The position numbers and the translations under genes are program-made. Positions 39,369-47,501 of a stretch of DNA of 64,000 nt are shown one piece after another. The DNA lies in NCBI GenBank assembly GCA_018065305.1, contig JAGHTO010000021.1, positions 62,001 to 126,000 on the forward strand, written 5' to 3'. The stretch's first letter is position 1. Each line of letters opens with the position of its first letter. Below the pieces are notes generated by a model. The model saw nothing but the letters and a program-made list of their open reading frames with translations. It had not been told where the DNA came from and made no database searches. The stretch is from Candidatus Cacconaster scatequi (GTDB lineage Bacteria > Bacteroidota > Bacteroidia > Bacteroidales > UBA932).

Positions 39369-40415
39369 TTAAAGTTCCACTGTCTTCTCGAAACCGGTCG
39401 CCCAGTCCTTGACAGTTACCGAAGCGGTGAAGTCCTTGCGCTCAGGAACAACGTCAGGATCATTCGAGCCCATACCCTTTATGGTGAGCTGATTGATGAT
39501 GTAAGCGCAGTTCGGGCTCAGAGCGCCGTCCTGAGCTGCGATGTTGATAGGATAGTAGGTCCTCTCGCCTCCCCAGTTGCAGCTTACCACAAGCCTTGTA
39601 ACCTTTTCAGTCTTGTTGCCATAGGAGAAGAAAGTATGAACCGTCTCATATGCCTTGGCTACACCGGCCGAAGAGGAAAGTTCGAAAGGAGTGGCGAGTT
39701 TGTCCAGAAGAAGCGCATTGGCATTTCCGGAGATGAACTTCGCCTGGTTGTAGTAAGTCACCGGAGATTCGGGAGCGAGAGCGAATGTCTCCTTCGCTGC
39801 GGCGTTGATGACATAGATACTGTCAATCTTGAAGCTCTTGGTCTTAAGAGCTGCGTTCGACCCGAAATCCACGATAATCTTCTTGATCTGGATCTTTGAC
39901 ACAAGACGTGTAACCTCGATGGATACACTCTCGACGGAGGAGCTGATGGTCTTCTTGACACCCGACTGGCTGAACATGAGAAGGTCATCCTTCGCATTGT
40001 CCTTAAGGTCGGTCATGATGGCCTTGAGTGATGCAAGGTCGGAGATTGTTGCAACACCTGCATTCTTCCACGCAGAAGCGCCATAGTTGTTTGCAACAGC
40101 ATAGAAAGTGTACTCGATGCCGGTGTTAAGCTTCATCGAAACCGAACTGCCTGCCGTAGTGTTCTCATAGGCACGCAGAACCCCGTCACCGTCAAAAGCG
40201 AATACCTGAAGGGAGTTGACCTTCTTAGTATCTGACGAATCGTCCTTGATTCCGGTCGCTTTTGTCTCAAAACCGGTGTTCGCCATGATGCTGACAAGAG
40301 CTTCGCCTTCAGCGACCTTGTCTTCTGCGTTGCCCTTAGGCATCTCTTCCTTGTTGCAGGAAGCGCAGCATACGATTGCGGCAATGGCCGCAAGAGAAAA
40401 AAAGATTCTTTTCAT
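39369..40415 (-). CDS. Fimbrillin, FimA/Mfa1-like major subunit candidate, 348 aa
   Basis: The SPII signal is MKRIFFSLAAIAAIVCCASC. The body has NSLQVFAFDGDGVLRAYENT, GIEYTFYAVANNYGASAW and SSVESVSIEVTRLVSKIQIK, with a terminal domain CAYIINQLTIKGMGSNDPDV. This is the P_gingi_FimA/Mfa1 pattern, distinct from the three Mfa-like paralogues downstream. Position directly after the FimB/Mfa2-type gene and size suggest the main shaft subunit. Confidence 0.85.
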   Translation of the reverse strand: MKRIFFSLAAIAAIVCCASCNKEEMPKGNAEDKVAEGEALVSIMANTGFETKATGIKDDSSDTKKVNSLQVFAFDGDGVLRAYENTTAGSSVSMKLNTGIEYTFYAVANNYGASAWKNAGVATISDLASLKAIMTDLKDNAKDDLLMFSQSGVKKTISSSVESVSIEVTRLVSKIQIKKIIVDFGSNAALKTKSFKIDSIYVINAAAKETFALAPESPVTYYNQAKFISGNANALLLDKLATPFELSSSAGVAKAYETVHTFFSYGNKTEKVTRLVVSCNWGGERTYYPINIAAQDGALSPNCAYIINQLTIKGMGSNDPDVVPERKDFTASVTVKDWATGFEKTVEL

Positions 40416-40444
40416 GATTTTTGAAATTTTTGATAGTAAGAGTA

Positions 40445-41266
40445 TTACAGATAGTAATTGAAGTAAACTGCTTCATCCCAGTCAATGATCTGAACATCAA
40501 TCAGGATATTCTGCCTGTCGATATTGATGATGACAAGAGGCGGAAGACTTTCCGCATTCCAGTCATACGATGCCTTGTCTAGATTACCGGCAAGATCGAT
40601 GGTATAGAGTGGCTGTAAGTCAGAAGCACAGAGGACATCAATGCTTATGTCCCTGCCTCCTTGACGCGGCATATTGAATGCGAATGACTCCTTGTCGCAC
40701 GGGGTCATCGCGCAACTGAACTCCCCTTCTGTCGGACGACCCGTCGAGAGGTCGAGACCATTTGTGGTGGAGTGCACCTGAAGGTTCATTTCGCTTGTAG
40801 CCGAGTCATTGTCCTTGAAGCAGACCACGACTTTGGTGAACTCCCCGCAGAGCCTTGGAGTAACGCTCACCTCTTCGGTATCCGGTCCGATGAAGAGATT
40901 CTCGTGATACGAATAGAAGCTGTCGCTGTCTTTCCCTTGAGGAATGACAAGACGGCCGCTGGATATCCTGTCGGCAGAATAACCGAGATAACAGCTGAGG
41001 AGTGCATCCTTTCTTGATATCACCATGGACTGTCCCTGCGGGTATTCGCCGAGGTTTACAGGAACGGCCACCTGCGGAGGCACCATCAGATACAGGTGCT
41101 CATTGTCTGCATCCTGAACCCTTTCGTCACTTCTGACAAGCGAATAATCCAGATTCAGGATGCACGGGCACACAGTCCTGTCCTCCTTGATGGAGCAGGA
41201 ACCCAGAAGTATTGAAACCATCTGGATGGCCAGAAGAGTTTTGAAAGTATTATTGTTTTTCATCAT
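40445..41266 (-). CDS. FimB/Mfa2-type fimbrial anchor lipoprotein, 273 aa
   Basis: The SPII signal is TLLAIQMVSILLGSC (lipid on C24). The body has the FimB/Mfa2 opening VCPCILNLDYSLVRSDERV, then LYLMVPPQVAVPVNLGEYPQ and GDKDS-type loops. FimB/Mfa2 proteins anchor the fimbria and end its growth. Its stop lies 29 nt before the FimA-like gene, and its start touches the upstream lipoprotein stop. Confidence 0.82.
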   Translation of the reverse strand: MMKNNNTFKTLLAIQMVSILLGSCSIKEDRTVCPCILNLDYSLVRSDERVQDADNEHLYLMVPPQVAVPVNLGEYPQGQSMVISRKDALLSCYLGYSADRISSGRLVIPQGKDSDSFYSYHENLFIGPDTEEVSVTPRLCGEFTKVVVCFKDNDSATSEMNLQVHSTTNGLDLSTGRPTEGEFSCAMTPCDKESFAFNMPRQGGRDISIDVLCASDLQPLYTIDLAGNLDKASYDWNAESLPPLVIINIDRQNILIDVQIIDWDEAVYFNYYL

Positions 41267-43257
41267 CAGTAGTATAAGTCGAGGTCATCATCATCCTGCC
41301 GGTTAAGGCCGTAGCGTTTTATCAGAACACTTATCTCGGGATCAAGGTTGCCTCGATGGATATAACTTGGCTCCTGCTCGCAGGATCGCAGGTAGTGTTT
41401 GACCGCCTGCTCGTCATTCCCGCTCCTGGAGTACAGGACAGAGAGCATATAATTCACCTGAGGTGTCTTGTCAAGAGTCTCAAGGATTGAGAGTGCGCTG
41501 GCGTTGTAGTCCATCGAGCAGTATGCGATGGCCGTGTTGTAGTCATTGTATGGCCTGAGCAGAGTGACGGCAGTTTCATAGTCGCGGTCACGGATCGCCT
41601 GGACACCGGCCATATATGTCGTATCGAGAACGGTTGTGTGTACAGTGTCCTTAACCATCCCCTTGCGATGCAGGAAGAAGTCGAACTTGACGATTCTTAG
41701 CCTCGGGTACAGGTGCTCGCGAAGATACCTGTAGCTCCCGCACCTGCTCATCAGCTTTTCCCTCTCATCGAGGTCTTCCACGAGATTGCACAGGTCTTCG
41801 AACTCTGCCTTATCGTATTCGGACAGCTCTTCGTCCCTGCCGACAAGAGAACGCAACATATCCCAGTTCTCTCCACCGCTGTGCGAAATGAAACGGATGT
41901 CAGCGGTATAGTCTTTTGCGTGTGATACGGATTCCCTCCCGGCGGCATCGACATTTATCATAACACCGTATTCCCTGCGGATGGAATCACGAACCTGCTT
42001 GACATAAGAGTCGAAATAGGAGGACGCGCTTCTGGCTCTTCTGAGCGACAGTGCGTCATTGTGCCGTACTGTCCCTTCAGGAGAAGCAAAAGAGGATATG
42101 GTAATTGAGTCAAGGTCGAACTTCTCGTTCTCAAGAAGGTCCCTGAGGTTCCCCTTGATCCTACCGATCTCCTCGGCGTTGTAGCCAAGGCTCTCATCGA
42201 TGTTGTCCTTTCCGAGAGCGAAATCTATGTAACAGGCAGTGTTTGCCTCGACACGACGCTCTATGATCTTGGTCATATATCTCTCAGTACCGTCAACAAA
42301 GGCTGAAAGGGAACTGATGTAGAAGGTCAAAGGATCGCTCTTCGGAATGGTATAGAGATGTTCGTCCTGCTCGAAGATGTCTCCCGAAAGGACGATGTCC
42401 ACCTTGCGAAGCTTCGGACGGGTGTTGATAGTCTGGATGTAGTTATAGATGAAATCACCGTTGGCGGCAACGATGACGGTGTCAAGCCGGATTCCTTCGG
42501 TAACAATCGGGGCTTTCACGTAACGGCGGAACATTTCGTCCTTGCGGGACTTGCGGCGTTCGTTCATACGCCTTGCCAGACTGTTGGTGTAATGGAGTAC
42601 CGCTTCCCTCTCGGTGACGCCGTAAACCGACTGGAACTGCTCATCGGAAACGATTGTCGAATCTGTCTTCATGGCATAGAGCTGAGGGATGTTCCTCTCA
42701 AGGAACAGTTCGAGCTGCCAGGAATCGATGAACTTGGTAGTATCAGTAATAATGGAATTAATGAACTTCTGATACTGCTGATACCCACGAAGCTGAGCCT
42801 TACGGTAATCAGCTCCTGTAATGATGATGTTGTCCAGGCTTACGGTATCCTCAAGGATATACATGTCGGGATGGAAACGCAGCTGCCACTTTGAATCACG
42901 CATAACTGCCGGTACGGTGACCTGGAACTCCAGGTCTACCTTTCCGTGTCGCTCGGCGACATTGCGGAAACGCGCTGTTACGACAGCCGCATCAATGACA
43001 TCCGTGGCTATCATGTCCCCGTTCTCATCCTTGATTGCGTTCATGATGATGACCTCCTTCCCGTCGAAATCCGTGAACTTGAGAGTATCCTTGATGACCC
43101 GGTGGACTGTATCAGCAACAGGAATCAAACGCTCTCCCGGGAGGGAGAGGGTCGCGCCCATGGATTCGCTGCGGATATAGGAAAGTTTCTTCTGGGCGGA
43201 ACAGCCCAGGAGCAATGCAGCGCATACAGACAAAGCGAGAACAGAACCGGCCTTCAT
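41266..43257 (-). CDS. Large lipoprotein with OmpA-like and TPR regions, 663 aa (fimbrial assembly)
   Basis: The SPII signal is MKAGSVLALSVCAALLLGC. A DUF3868-like N-terminal half (VTVPAVMRDSKWQLRFHPDM; DNIIITGADYRKAQLRGYQQ) leads to an OmpA-like motif (ITISSFASPEGTVRHNDALS, LRRARSASSYF). Helical TPR-type repeats follow (YETAVTLLRPYNDYNTAIAY; NYMLSVLYSRSGNDEQAVKH). It ends in an acidic tail. Such proteins are encoded with DUF3575 partners ahead of fimbrillin genes and are thought to build the outer-membrane assembly site. The family name DUF3868 is a tentative match. Confidence 0.72.
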   Translation of the reverse strand: MKAGSVLALSVCAALLLGCSAQKKLSYIRSESMGATLSLPGERLIPVADTVHRVIKDTLKFTDFDGKEVIIMNAIKDENGDMIATDVIDAAVVTARFRNVAERHGKVDLEFQVTVPAVMRDSKWQLRFHPDMYILEDTVSLDNIIITGADYRKAQLRGYQQYQKFINSIITDTTKFIDSWQLELFLERNIPQLYAMKTDSTIVSDEQFQSVYGVTEREAVLHYTNSLARRMNERRKSRKDEMFRRYVKAPIVTEGIRLDTVIVAANGDFIYNYIQTINTRPKLRKVDIVLSGDIFEQDEHLYTIPKSDPLTFYISSLSAFVDGTERYMTKIIERRVEANTACYIDFALGKDNIDESLGYNAEEIGRIKGNLRDLLENEKFDLDSITISSFASPEGTVRHNDALSLRRARSASSYFDSYVKQVRDSIRREYGVMINVDAAGRESVSHAKDYTADIRFISHSGGENWDMLRSLVGRDEELSEYDKAEFEDLCNLVEDLDEREKLMSRCGSYRYLREHLYPRLRIVKFDFFLHRKGMVKDTVHTTVLDTTYMAGVQAIRDRDYETAVTLLRPYNDYNTAIAYCSMDYNASALSILETLDKTPQVNYMLSVLYSRSGNDEQAVKHYLRSCEQEPSYIHRGNLDPEISVLIKRYGLNRQDDDDLDLYY

Positions 43258-43275
43258 AGCAGTCTGGCAGAGATT

Positions 43276-43830
43276 CTAGAAGATGTATACAAGGGACAGG
43301 AAGACGTCGTCGGGCATCAGGAACCACTTGCTCCCGCTGTCCACGACCTTGCCGCATGTCGGACAGGCATAAACGACGTACTTTGTGTAACCGCCCCAAC
43401 CTCCTATTCCCATGTCAAGGTTCAGGTGCTTGTGGAGCATAAGGGTATATCCGGCTGAAATGCCGAGTCCGTAAGCGTCTCCCTGTTCGGTCTGACGCTT
43501 GAAGATTCCACCCTGGTTGTATTCCTCCACCTGTCCCTTTGCGCCTATCCACCATCCGGAATAAACATTCCAGGGCCACCAGCGGCCATAGACATAAGCT
43601 GTGCGCTGCTTGTTCTGCAGACGCTGCTCTTCACCTCCGAAGACCCATGGATTGTATCTGAATCCCACGCCAACACTCGTATGCCTTCCTGCGGCAACGG
43701 AAGCGTCGGCATTGATGGTTCCTAGATTTGCCCACTGGGCCACGTTTGTTCCGACAGACCATCTCTGGGCGGAAGCCGCCGAGCTGAATGCGGAGACTGC
43801 GATGATTATCAGTAGTAATTTCTTTAACAT
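43276..43830 (-). CDS. DUF3575 outer-membrane protein, 184 aa
   Basis: A signal peptide (MLKKLLLIIIAVSAFSSAAS) is followed by the DUF3575 pattern: WSVGTNVAQWANLGTINADA, VGVGFRYNPWVFGG, WPWNVYSGWWIGAKGQVEEY and the CPTCGK pair late in the chain. It is the first gene of the fimbrial operon. DUF3575 proteins are small outer-membrane barrels that accompany FimA/Mfa systems. Confidence 0.85.
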   Translation of the reverse strand: MLKKLLLIIIAVSAFSSAASAQRWSVGTNVAQWANLGTINADASVAAGRHTSVGVGFRYNPWVFGGEEQRLQNKQRTAYVYGRWWPWNVYSGWWIGAKGQVEEYNQGGIFKRQTEQGDAYGLGISAGYTLMLHKHLNLDMGIGGWGGYTKYVVYACPTCGKVVDSGSKWFLMPDDVFLSLVYIF

Positions 43831-43872
43831 TGTTAAGCGTAGTATTATGTTGTTGAATAAGGTTTCGAGGAA

Positions 43873-43900
43873 GGCAGATGCGCTTCACAGCGGATCTGCC
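43873..43900 (-). terminator. Hairpin between traO and the fimbrial operon
   Basis: GGCAGAT-x-CGCT and AGCG-x-ATCTGCC pair around a 4-nt loop (one mismatch). It lies between the TraO stop and the first fimbrial gene. The following T tract is weak. No clear fimbrial promoter could be placed in the 134-nt gap. Confidence 0.5.
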
Positions 43901-43964
43901 CAATGTTTAACACTAAAGAAGTAGGCAATCCCGGGACGGAAAGACGTTCCGTCCACAAAGGACT

Positions 43965-44552
43965 CTACAAGTCTAGCCTTAGCCCCAGTGATCCACATGG
44001 CTGAATCCACGTAATAGGCGAAGTGAAATTCACCGGGGCCTCGGCCGAAAGCAATATTGAGAGAGAACGAGATAAAAAGAGTTGAAGTTGAAGTTTTCCA
44101 AGTATGCCGTAAAGGAAAGTGCCGGAAGAAGAGAGACTCTCCTTCTGGCCTTCCGTCAGTTTGTTCCATGGGTCGTAGAATTCATATCCGAGAAATGCTC
44201 CGCCTCCGATGTAGAGATTGAGGACCCGGTTGCGGGTTCCAGCGAGTCGATACATCCAGTCTCCGAAAGCAAGAGCATGGGCGTAATCCATAGGCGAGTC
44301 TTCGCCGAGACTGTGTGTCCGGAAGAGTCCGATGGCACCGGCTTCCCAGAATGATGAATTGAGATATCCGCCGTAAGAGATCTCCCCTCCCAGCGGATAC
44401 GTTCCAGTCAGGGTGATCATCCCCTGTCCCTTAGCAGTTCTCTGGGCTGATGCCGAAACCGGCACCAGCGCCAGAACCGCCATTAGTAAAACTTGTTTAA
44501 CCAATCCTTTATGAAAAAACATCTTTAGCTTGCTTTGCTTTTCGAGGGACAA
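43965..44552 (-). CDS. traO: Conjugative transfer protein TraO
   Basis: The 195-aa protein has a signal peptide (VKQVLLMAVLALVPVSASAQ) and the TraO pattern: RTAKGQGMITLTGTYPLGGE, then NLYIGGGAFLGYEFYDPWNK and a final barrel strand PCGSLGLRLDL. TraO proteins are outer-membrane components of CTnDOT-type transfer. It is separated from traN by about 42 kb here, which is unusual. A coding-like alternative frame covers its last third (43885-44169), but the main frame keeps the family ending, so no frameshift is called. Confidence 0.8.
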   Translation of the reverse strand: MSLEKQSKLKMFFHKGLVKQVLLMAVLALVPVSASAQRTAKGQGMITLTGTYPLGGEISYGGYLNSSFWEAGAIGLFRTHSLGEDSPMDYAHALAFGDWMYRLAGTRNRVLNLYIGGGAFLGYEFYDPWNKLTEGQKESLSSSGTFLYGILGKLQLQLFLSRSLSILLSAEAPVNFTSPITWIQPCGSLGLRLDL

Positions 44553-44627
44553 AGTTAAATGTTATTTAATGTTAAGACTAAATTTTTCATATTCATTTTT
44601 GTAGGTTTTTGAATATTAGAAAGCCGT

Positions 44628-44653
44628 AAATATACCCCTTAGGGGTATATTTA
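44628..44653. repeat. 26-bp perfect palindrome upstream of rep
   Basis: TAAATATACCCCT (44628-44640) and AGGGGTATATTTA (44641-44653) are perfect reverse complements with no spacer. It lies 74 nt before the rep start. A second smaller dyad (CGCG-ATTG-CGCG) follows at about 44666-44677. Either could bind Rep dimers for autorepression or a partition/copy-control factor. Confidence 0.65.
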
Positions 44654-44691
44654 AAACACCGATTACGCGATTGCGCGAATTAAAATGAATA

Positions 44692-44722
44692 TTGCAAGGT
44701 TAAAAGTAATTTAATATCTTTG
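44692..44722 (+). promoter_or_regulatory. Promoter of the rep gene
   Basis: TTG (44692-44694) and TATCTTTG (44715-44722) have the right spacing. The -7 box ends only 4 nt before the ATG at 44727, so the transcript would be nearly leaderless. Confidence 0.55.
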
Positions 44723-44726
44723 TGAC

Positions 44727-45740
44727 ATGAAAAAGGAAAAGGACAATCTCAGCACTCAGGCTTCTGCAAAGCAGCAGACAAGGCTTGTTCAGCCGAACAA
44801 CATCACCTTTTCCTGCAAGAACGTATCGGCGATTCAATACAATATCCTTGTCCTTATCGTTGAGAAAATCCAGAAGCATATGACCAAGGTCAATCTTCCG
44901 AACATCGACAAGGTGAGAATCCCTTCCTTCTCGATAAACGCATCGGAGGTGAGCGGAATCAATCACAAGGAAAGGGTTGTGGAAGCGGCCGTCGACATGA
45001 CCAAGATCAACTTCGTGTTCGACCGTCTGGACTGGGCCGGTAAACAGATAATCGGAGAAGGGCCCATAGTGACATGGGTGGATGACGTCAAGGGCTCCAA
45101 TGAGATTCGCATCAAGCTGAACGATATGCTTATCCCCGCACTCACCTACTACGGCAAAGGAGTCGGAGGAACTTACTTCGTCAAGGAACTGACACTGTCC
45201 GACTCTTCAGTCTACACAAAGCAGCTTCGTCAGATGATACAGGCATGGCGCAACAGGAACACCGCCATAATTGAACCAATCGAGAGAATCAAGGCCATGC
45301 TGGGAGTCGCCCCGTCCATGAGCAACAAGAGAATGAAAAGCGACATCCTTGAACCCAGCAGACGCGACATAGTTGAGAGTAATCCGGAGGTATGGTTCGA
45401 ATACAAGTTCGTGTGCGAGTCCCCGATTCCAGGACGCAAACCGAAGGCTGACCACATAAGGTTCACGGTATATTCGAAAGATTCCACTGATGCAAGGAGC
45501 AAGGGATGCTACGAAGACTTCAGAAGGACTTACGACTGCATAGCAGCACTCGCTCCCGGAAGGTCCGTCGAATACACGGACAAGATCACCGATCAGGGGA
45601 AACTCAATCTCATCGCCTCGAAATACAACTACTACCTCAAGAAATGCCGTGAGGGAGAGATTACGAAATCCTTCATGGAGAACTGCATGAGAAAGATTCT
45701 GGCGGAGGAATGCGGCATAATAATCATACAGAGCAAGTGA
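44727..45740 (+). CDS. repB: Replication initiator, Rep_3 (RepB) family
   Basis: The 337-aa protein has the two-winged-helix layout of Rep_3 initiators: an N-terminal region with QYNILVLIVEKIQKHMTKVN, a middle FVKELTLSDSSVYTKQLRQM and a C-terminal winged helix around YDCIAALAPGRSVEYTDKIT. These proteins bind iterons, open the origin and load helicase for theta replication. Six iterons begin 9 nt after its stop. It shows the element has, or once had, a plasmid mode of replication. Confidence 0.88.
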   Translation: MKKEKDNLSTQASAKQQTRLVQPNNITFSCKNVSAIQYNILVLIVEKIQKHMTKVNLPNIDKVRIPSFSINASEVSGINHKERVVEAAVDMTKINFVFDRLDWAGKQIIGEGPIVTWVDDVKGSNEIRIKLNDMLIPALTYYGKGVGGTYFVKELTLSDSSVYTKQLRQMIQAWRNRNTAIIEPIERIKAMLGVAPSMSNKRMKSDILEPSRRDIVESNPEVWFEYKFVCESPIPGRKPKADHIRFTVYSKDSTDARSKGCYEDFRRTYDCIAALAPGRSVEYTDKITDQGKLNLIASKYNYYLKKCREGEITKSFMENCMRKILAEECGIIIIQSK

Positions 45741-45748
45741 ATTTCGTT

Positions 45749-45926
45749 TTCCCATTTTCCGACCTTTTGTCATCAGGTAATCAAATGATGAAATATACCA
45801 GATGAAATGGTCCGTTCCCATTTTCCGACCTTTTCCCATTTTTCAACCTTTCCGTTCCCATTTTCCGACCTTATGTTCCCAATTTTCAACCTTTGGTTGT
45901 AAAAGTTATTCCCATTTTTCAACCTT
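45749..45926 (+). repeat. Origin iterons: six 18-bp direct repeats
   Basis: Copies at 45749, 45815, 45833, 45855, 45876 and 45909 fit TTCCCATTTTYCRACCTT (one copy has AAT for ATT). Steps are 66, 18, 22, 21 and 33 bp, mostly multiples of the helix turn. They lie directly after the Rep_3 gene and are the likely Rep binding sites at the replication origin. A 12-bp palindrome (ACAGATATCTGT, 45947-45958) and an AT-rich stretch follow. The minus-strand frame over this block is a repeat artefact. Confidence 0.88.
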
Positions 45927-46281
45927 AAGTCGGATTTTTCCTCAATACAGATATCTGTAGCCAATAAAAATCAAGGTCTGGAAAGATATCTATAATACTA
46001 GTAAATCTTCTAGAATAGCAGGCAGGCTTGCCATGCACCCGAATCATGACACGATGAAAAGGAAAAAGGGAGTATTGCAAGGCCAAAAGGTACGATAACC
46101 GAAAGGGATAACCAGCTTCCTCCTCGGGTTTACTCCTGTTTTGTTCCGCGAAGTTGTGATTCCTCTCGCTGACGCTCCCCTTTTGCCGTCAAGGTTCGCT
46201 GCGCTCTCCACCTTGCGTCAAAGGTTCAGGAATCCCGCACTGTGCTGCACAAACAAAGTTAAACCCTTAAAGAGAAATCAT
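45927..46281 (+). other. Origin-proximal region and structured leader of radC
   Basis: After the iterons comes an AT-rich part with ACAGATATCTGT and AGATATCT, which could be the strand-opening region. From 46100 on, short dyads appear: GATTCCT (46158-46164) with AGGAATC (46228-46234), and AAGGT (46191-46195) with ACCTT (46210-46214). The block holds GCCGTCAA, also present in two of the three repeated leader motifs. No gene is supported; the frame from 46141 runs through these dyads. Confidence 0.45.
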
Positions 46282-46839
46282 ATGCAAGCATTGAAACAAC
46301 TCGGAATCAACCTGGAGCAGCAGGTGCCGATCACGGAACTCCTGTCAGAGAACTTCAACGGACAGCTCTATTCACTGACCGCAAGCCAAAGAAGAAAGAT
46401 TGCGGCGTTGCGTGATATCGTTACCGAATACACGAGAAGCCACCGGGAAACGGACATCGACAAGATTACATCATGCAGACAGGCAGCCGACTACCTGGGA
46501 CTGTATCTGAGGAACATCGACCATGAGGAAGTGTGGATCATCTTCCTGTCACAATCGATGGCCGTCATCAAGAAGGAGATGCTCTTCAAGGGAAGCATCA
46601 CGGAAGTCCTGATACACAACAAGACAATTATCGCGAAGGCTCTCAGCGTCTCCGCCACGGGAATCATCATTGCCCACAACCATCCATCAGGGAACCCGGC
46701 ACCGAGCCATGCCGACATTAGCAGGACGGAAGACCTGAAGAAAGCCTGCAACGTTCTCGAGATAGCTCTGGTCGATCACGTCATCATCAGCCACGACAAG
46801 TTCTATTCGTTTTCAGATGAACAGGAATACAACTTTTAA
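46282..46839 (+). CDS. radC: RadC-family JAB/MPN protein
   Basis: From ATG 46282 the product is 185 aa. It carries the JAMM motif as HNHPSGNPAPSHAD and an upstream Glu (NIDHEEVWIIFL), as in RadC-like proteins common on Bacteroidota mobile elements. The family is a predicted Zn-dependent hydrolase whose role in DNA repair is disputed; mobile versions may act on host or anti-restriction targets. The end overlaps a frame leading into the SSB gene, and the two are co-transcribed. Confidence 0.85.
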   Translation: MQALKQLGINLEQQVPITELLSENFNGQLYSLTASQRRKIAALRDIVTEYTRSHRETDIDKITSCRQAADYLGLYLRNIDHEEVWIIFLSQSMAVIKKEMLFKGSITEVLIHNKTIIAKALSVSATGIIIAHNHPSGNPAPSHADISRTEDLKKACNVLEIALVDHVIISHDKFYSFSDEQEYNF

Positions 46840-46876
46840 TACCAATACTTCAAATAACATCATTAATTCATTTACT

Positions 46877-47242
46877 ATGGAACAGTTGACACAACTCAAC
46901 CGTGTCGAGGTTCGAGGAATCATCGGCAATGTAAGACTCACAAAAATCAGCGACACAATCTGCGCGAAAATCACCGTGGCGACGAACTATGCGTATAAGG
47001 CGAAAGATTCAAGCTGTATCATTGAAACAACTTGGCATACCGCAAATCTTTTTCCCGGAAAGAACATCAGGGAGGAAGACCTTGAGAAACTCCAGAAGGG
47101 TGACAAGGTACACATCATCGGAAGACTGAGGATGCAGCGGTACACCGCATCGGATGGTGCCGAGAGAACGGTCTATGAAATCGCCGCGTCAAGCCTGGAG
47201 CTTCTGAGAAGTGAAGACCCCTTGCAGCTGGAATCCGTTTAA
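46877..47242 (+). CDS. Single-stranded DNA-binding protein (OB fold), 121 aa
   Basis: From ATG 46877 the product begins MEQLTQLNRVEVRGIIGNVR and continues with strands CAKITVATNYAYKAKDSSCI, TWHTANLFPGKNI and KGDKVHIIGRLRMQRYTASD. This is a clear SSB-type OB fold. It lacks the DDDIPF-type acidic tail. The longer frame from 46817 overlaps radC by 23 nt and is less likely. A terminator follows 16 nt after the stop. Confidence 0.82.
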   Translation: MEQLTQLNRVEVRGIIGNVRLTKISDTICAKITVATNYAYKAKDSSCIIETTWHTANLFPGKNIREEDLEKLQKGDKVHIIGRLRMQRYTASDGAERTVYEIAASSLELLRSEDPLQLESV

Positions 47243-47258
47243 CGGAAAAACACAGAAA

Positions 47259-47288
47259 GGCTATCTGGAAATTCAGGTAGCCTTTTTT
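47259..47288 (+). terminator. Terminator of the radC-ssb unit
   Basis: GGCTATCTG and CAGGTAGCC pair (one wobble) around GAAATT, followed by T6. Confidence 0.9.
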
Positions 47289-47312
47289 AATGAAACATCA
47301 ACATTGAATCGC

Positions 47313-47473
47313 GTCCGACACAAACAGTAGTGTCCGACAAATTCAACTAAATGCAAGGTTAAATAATTTTGAATGTTGAAATATTTTCGTTTAACTTTGC
47401 GTTAAATCTTGTACGGACAAAAAACATGTCAGCAAGATGGGTCATTGTCGGACAAAACATATCGTGTCCGACA
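47313..47473 (+). promoter_or_regulatory. Candidate oriT/operator with TGTCCGACA boxes, and mob promoter
   Basis: Boxes TGTCCGACA occur at 47331-47339 and 47465-47473, with a nearly identical box at 47313-47320. An inverted box (TGTCGGACA) lies at 47446-47454, and TGTACGGACA at 47410-47419 is a partial copy. They bracket a promoter TTTG-N20-TAACTTTG (47368-47399). The location directly before the RHH and relaxase genes fits relaxosome binding sites, autoregulation, or both. Confidence 0.6.
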
Positions 47474-47501
47474 CAAAAACGAACAGAAGGAGACCTGACA
47501 T

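Noticed and set aside
43885-44169. Possible frameshift in traO, with coding-like text in another frame
   Set aside because: The main frame keeps the normal family length and a terminal barrel strand (GSLGLRLDL); the other frame has no TraO features.
45773-45964. Minus-strand frame with repeated KWEKVGKW-like units
   Set aside because: It is the translation of the origin iterons in reverse; it has no family features and no start context.
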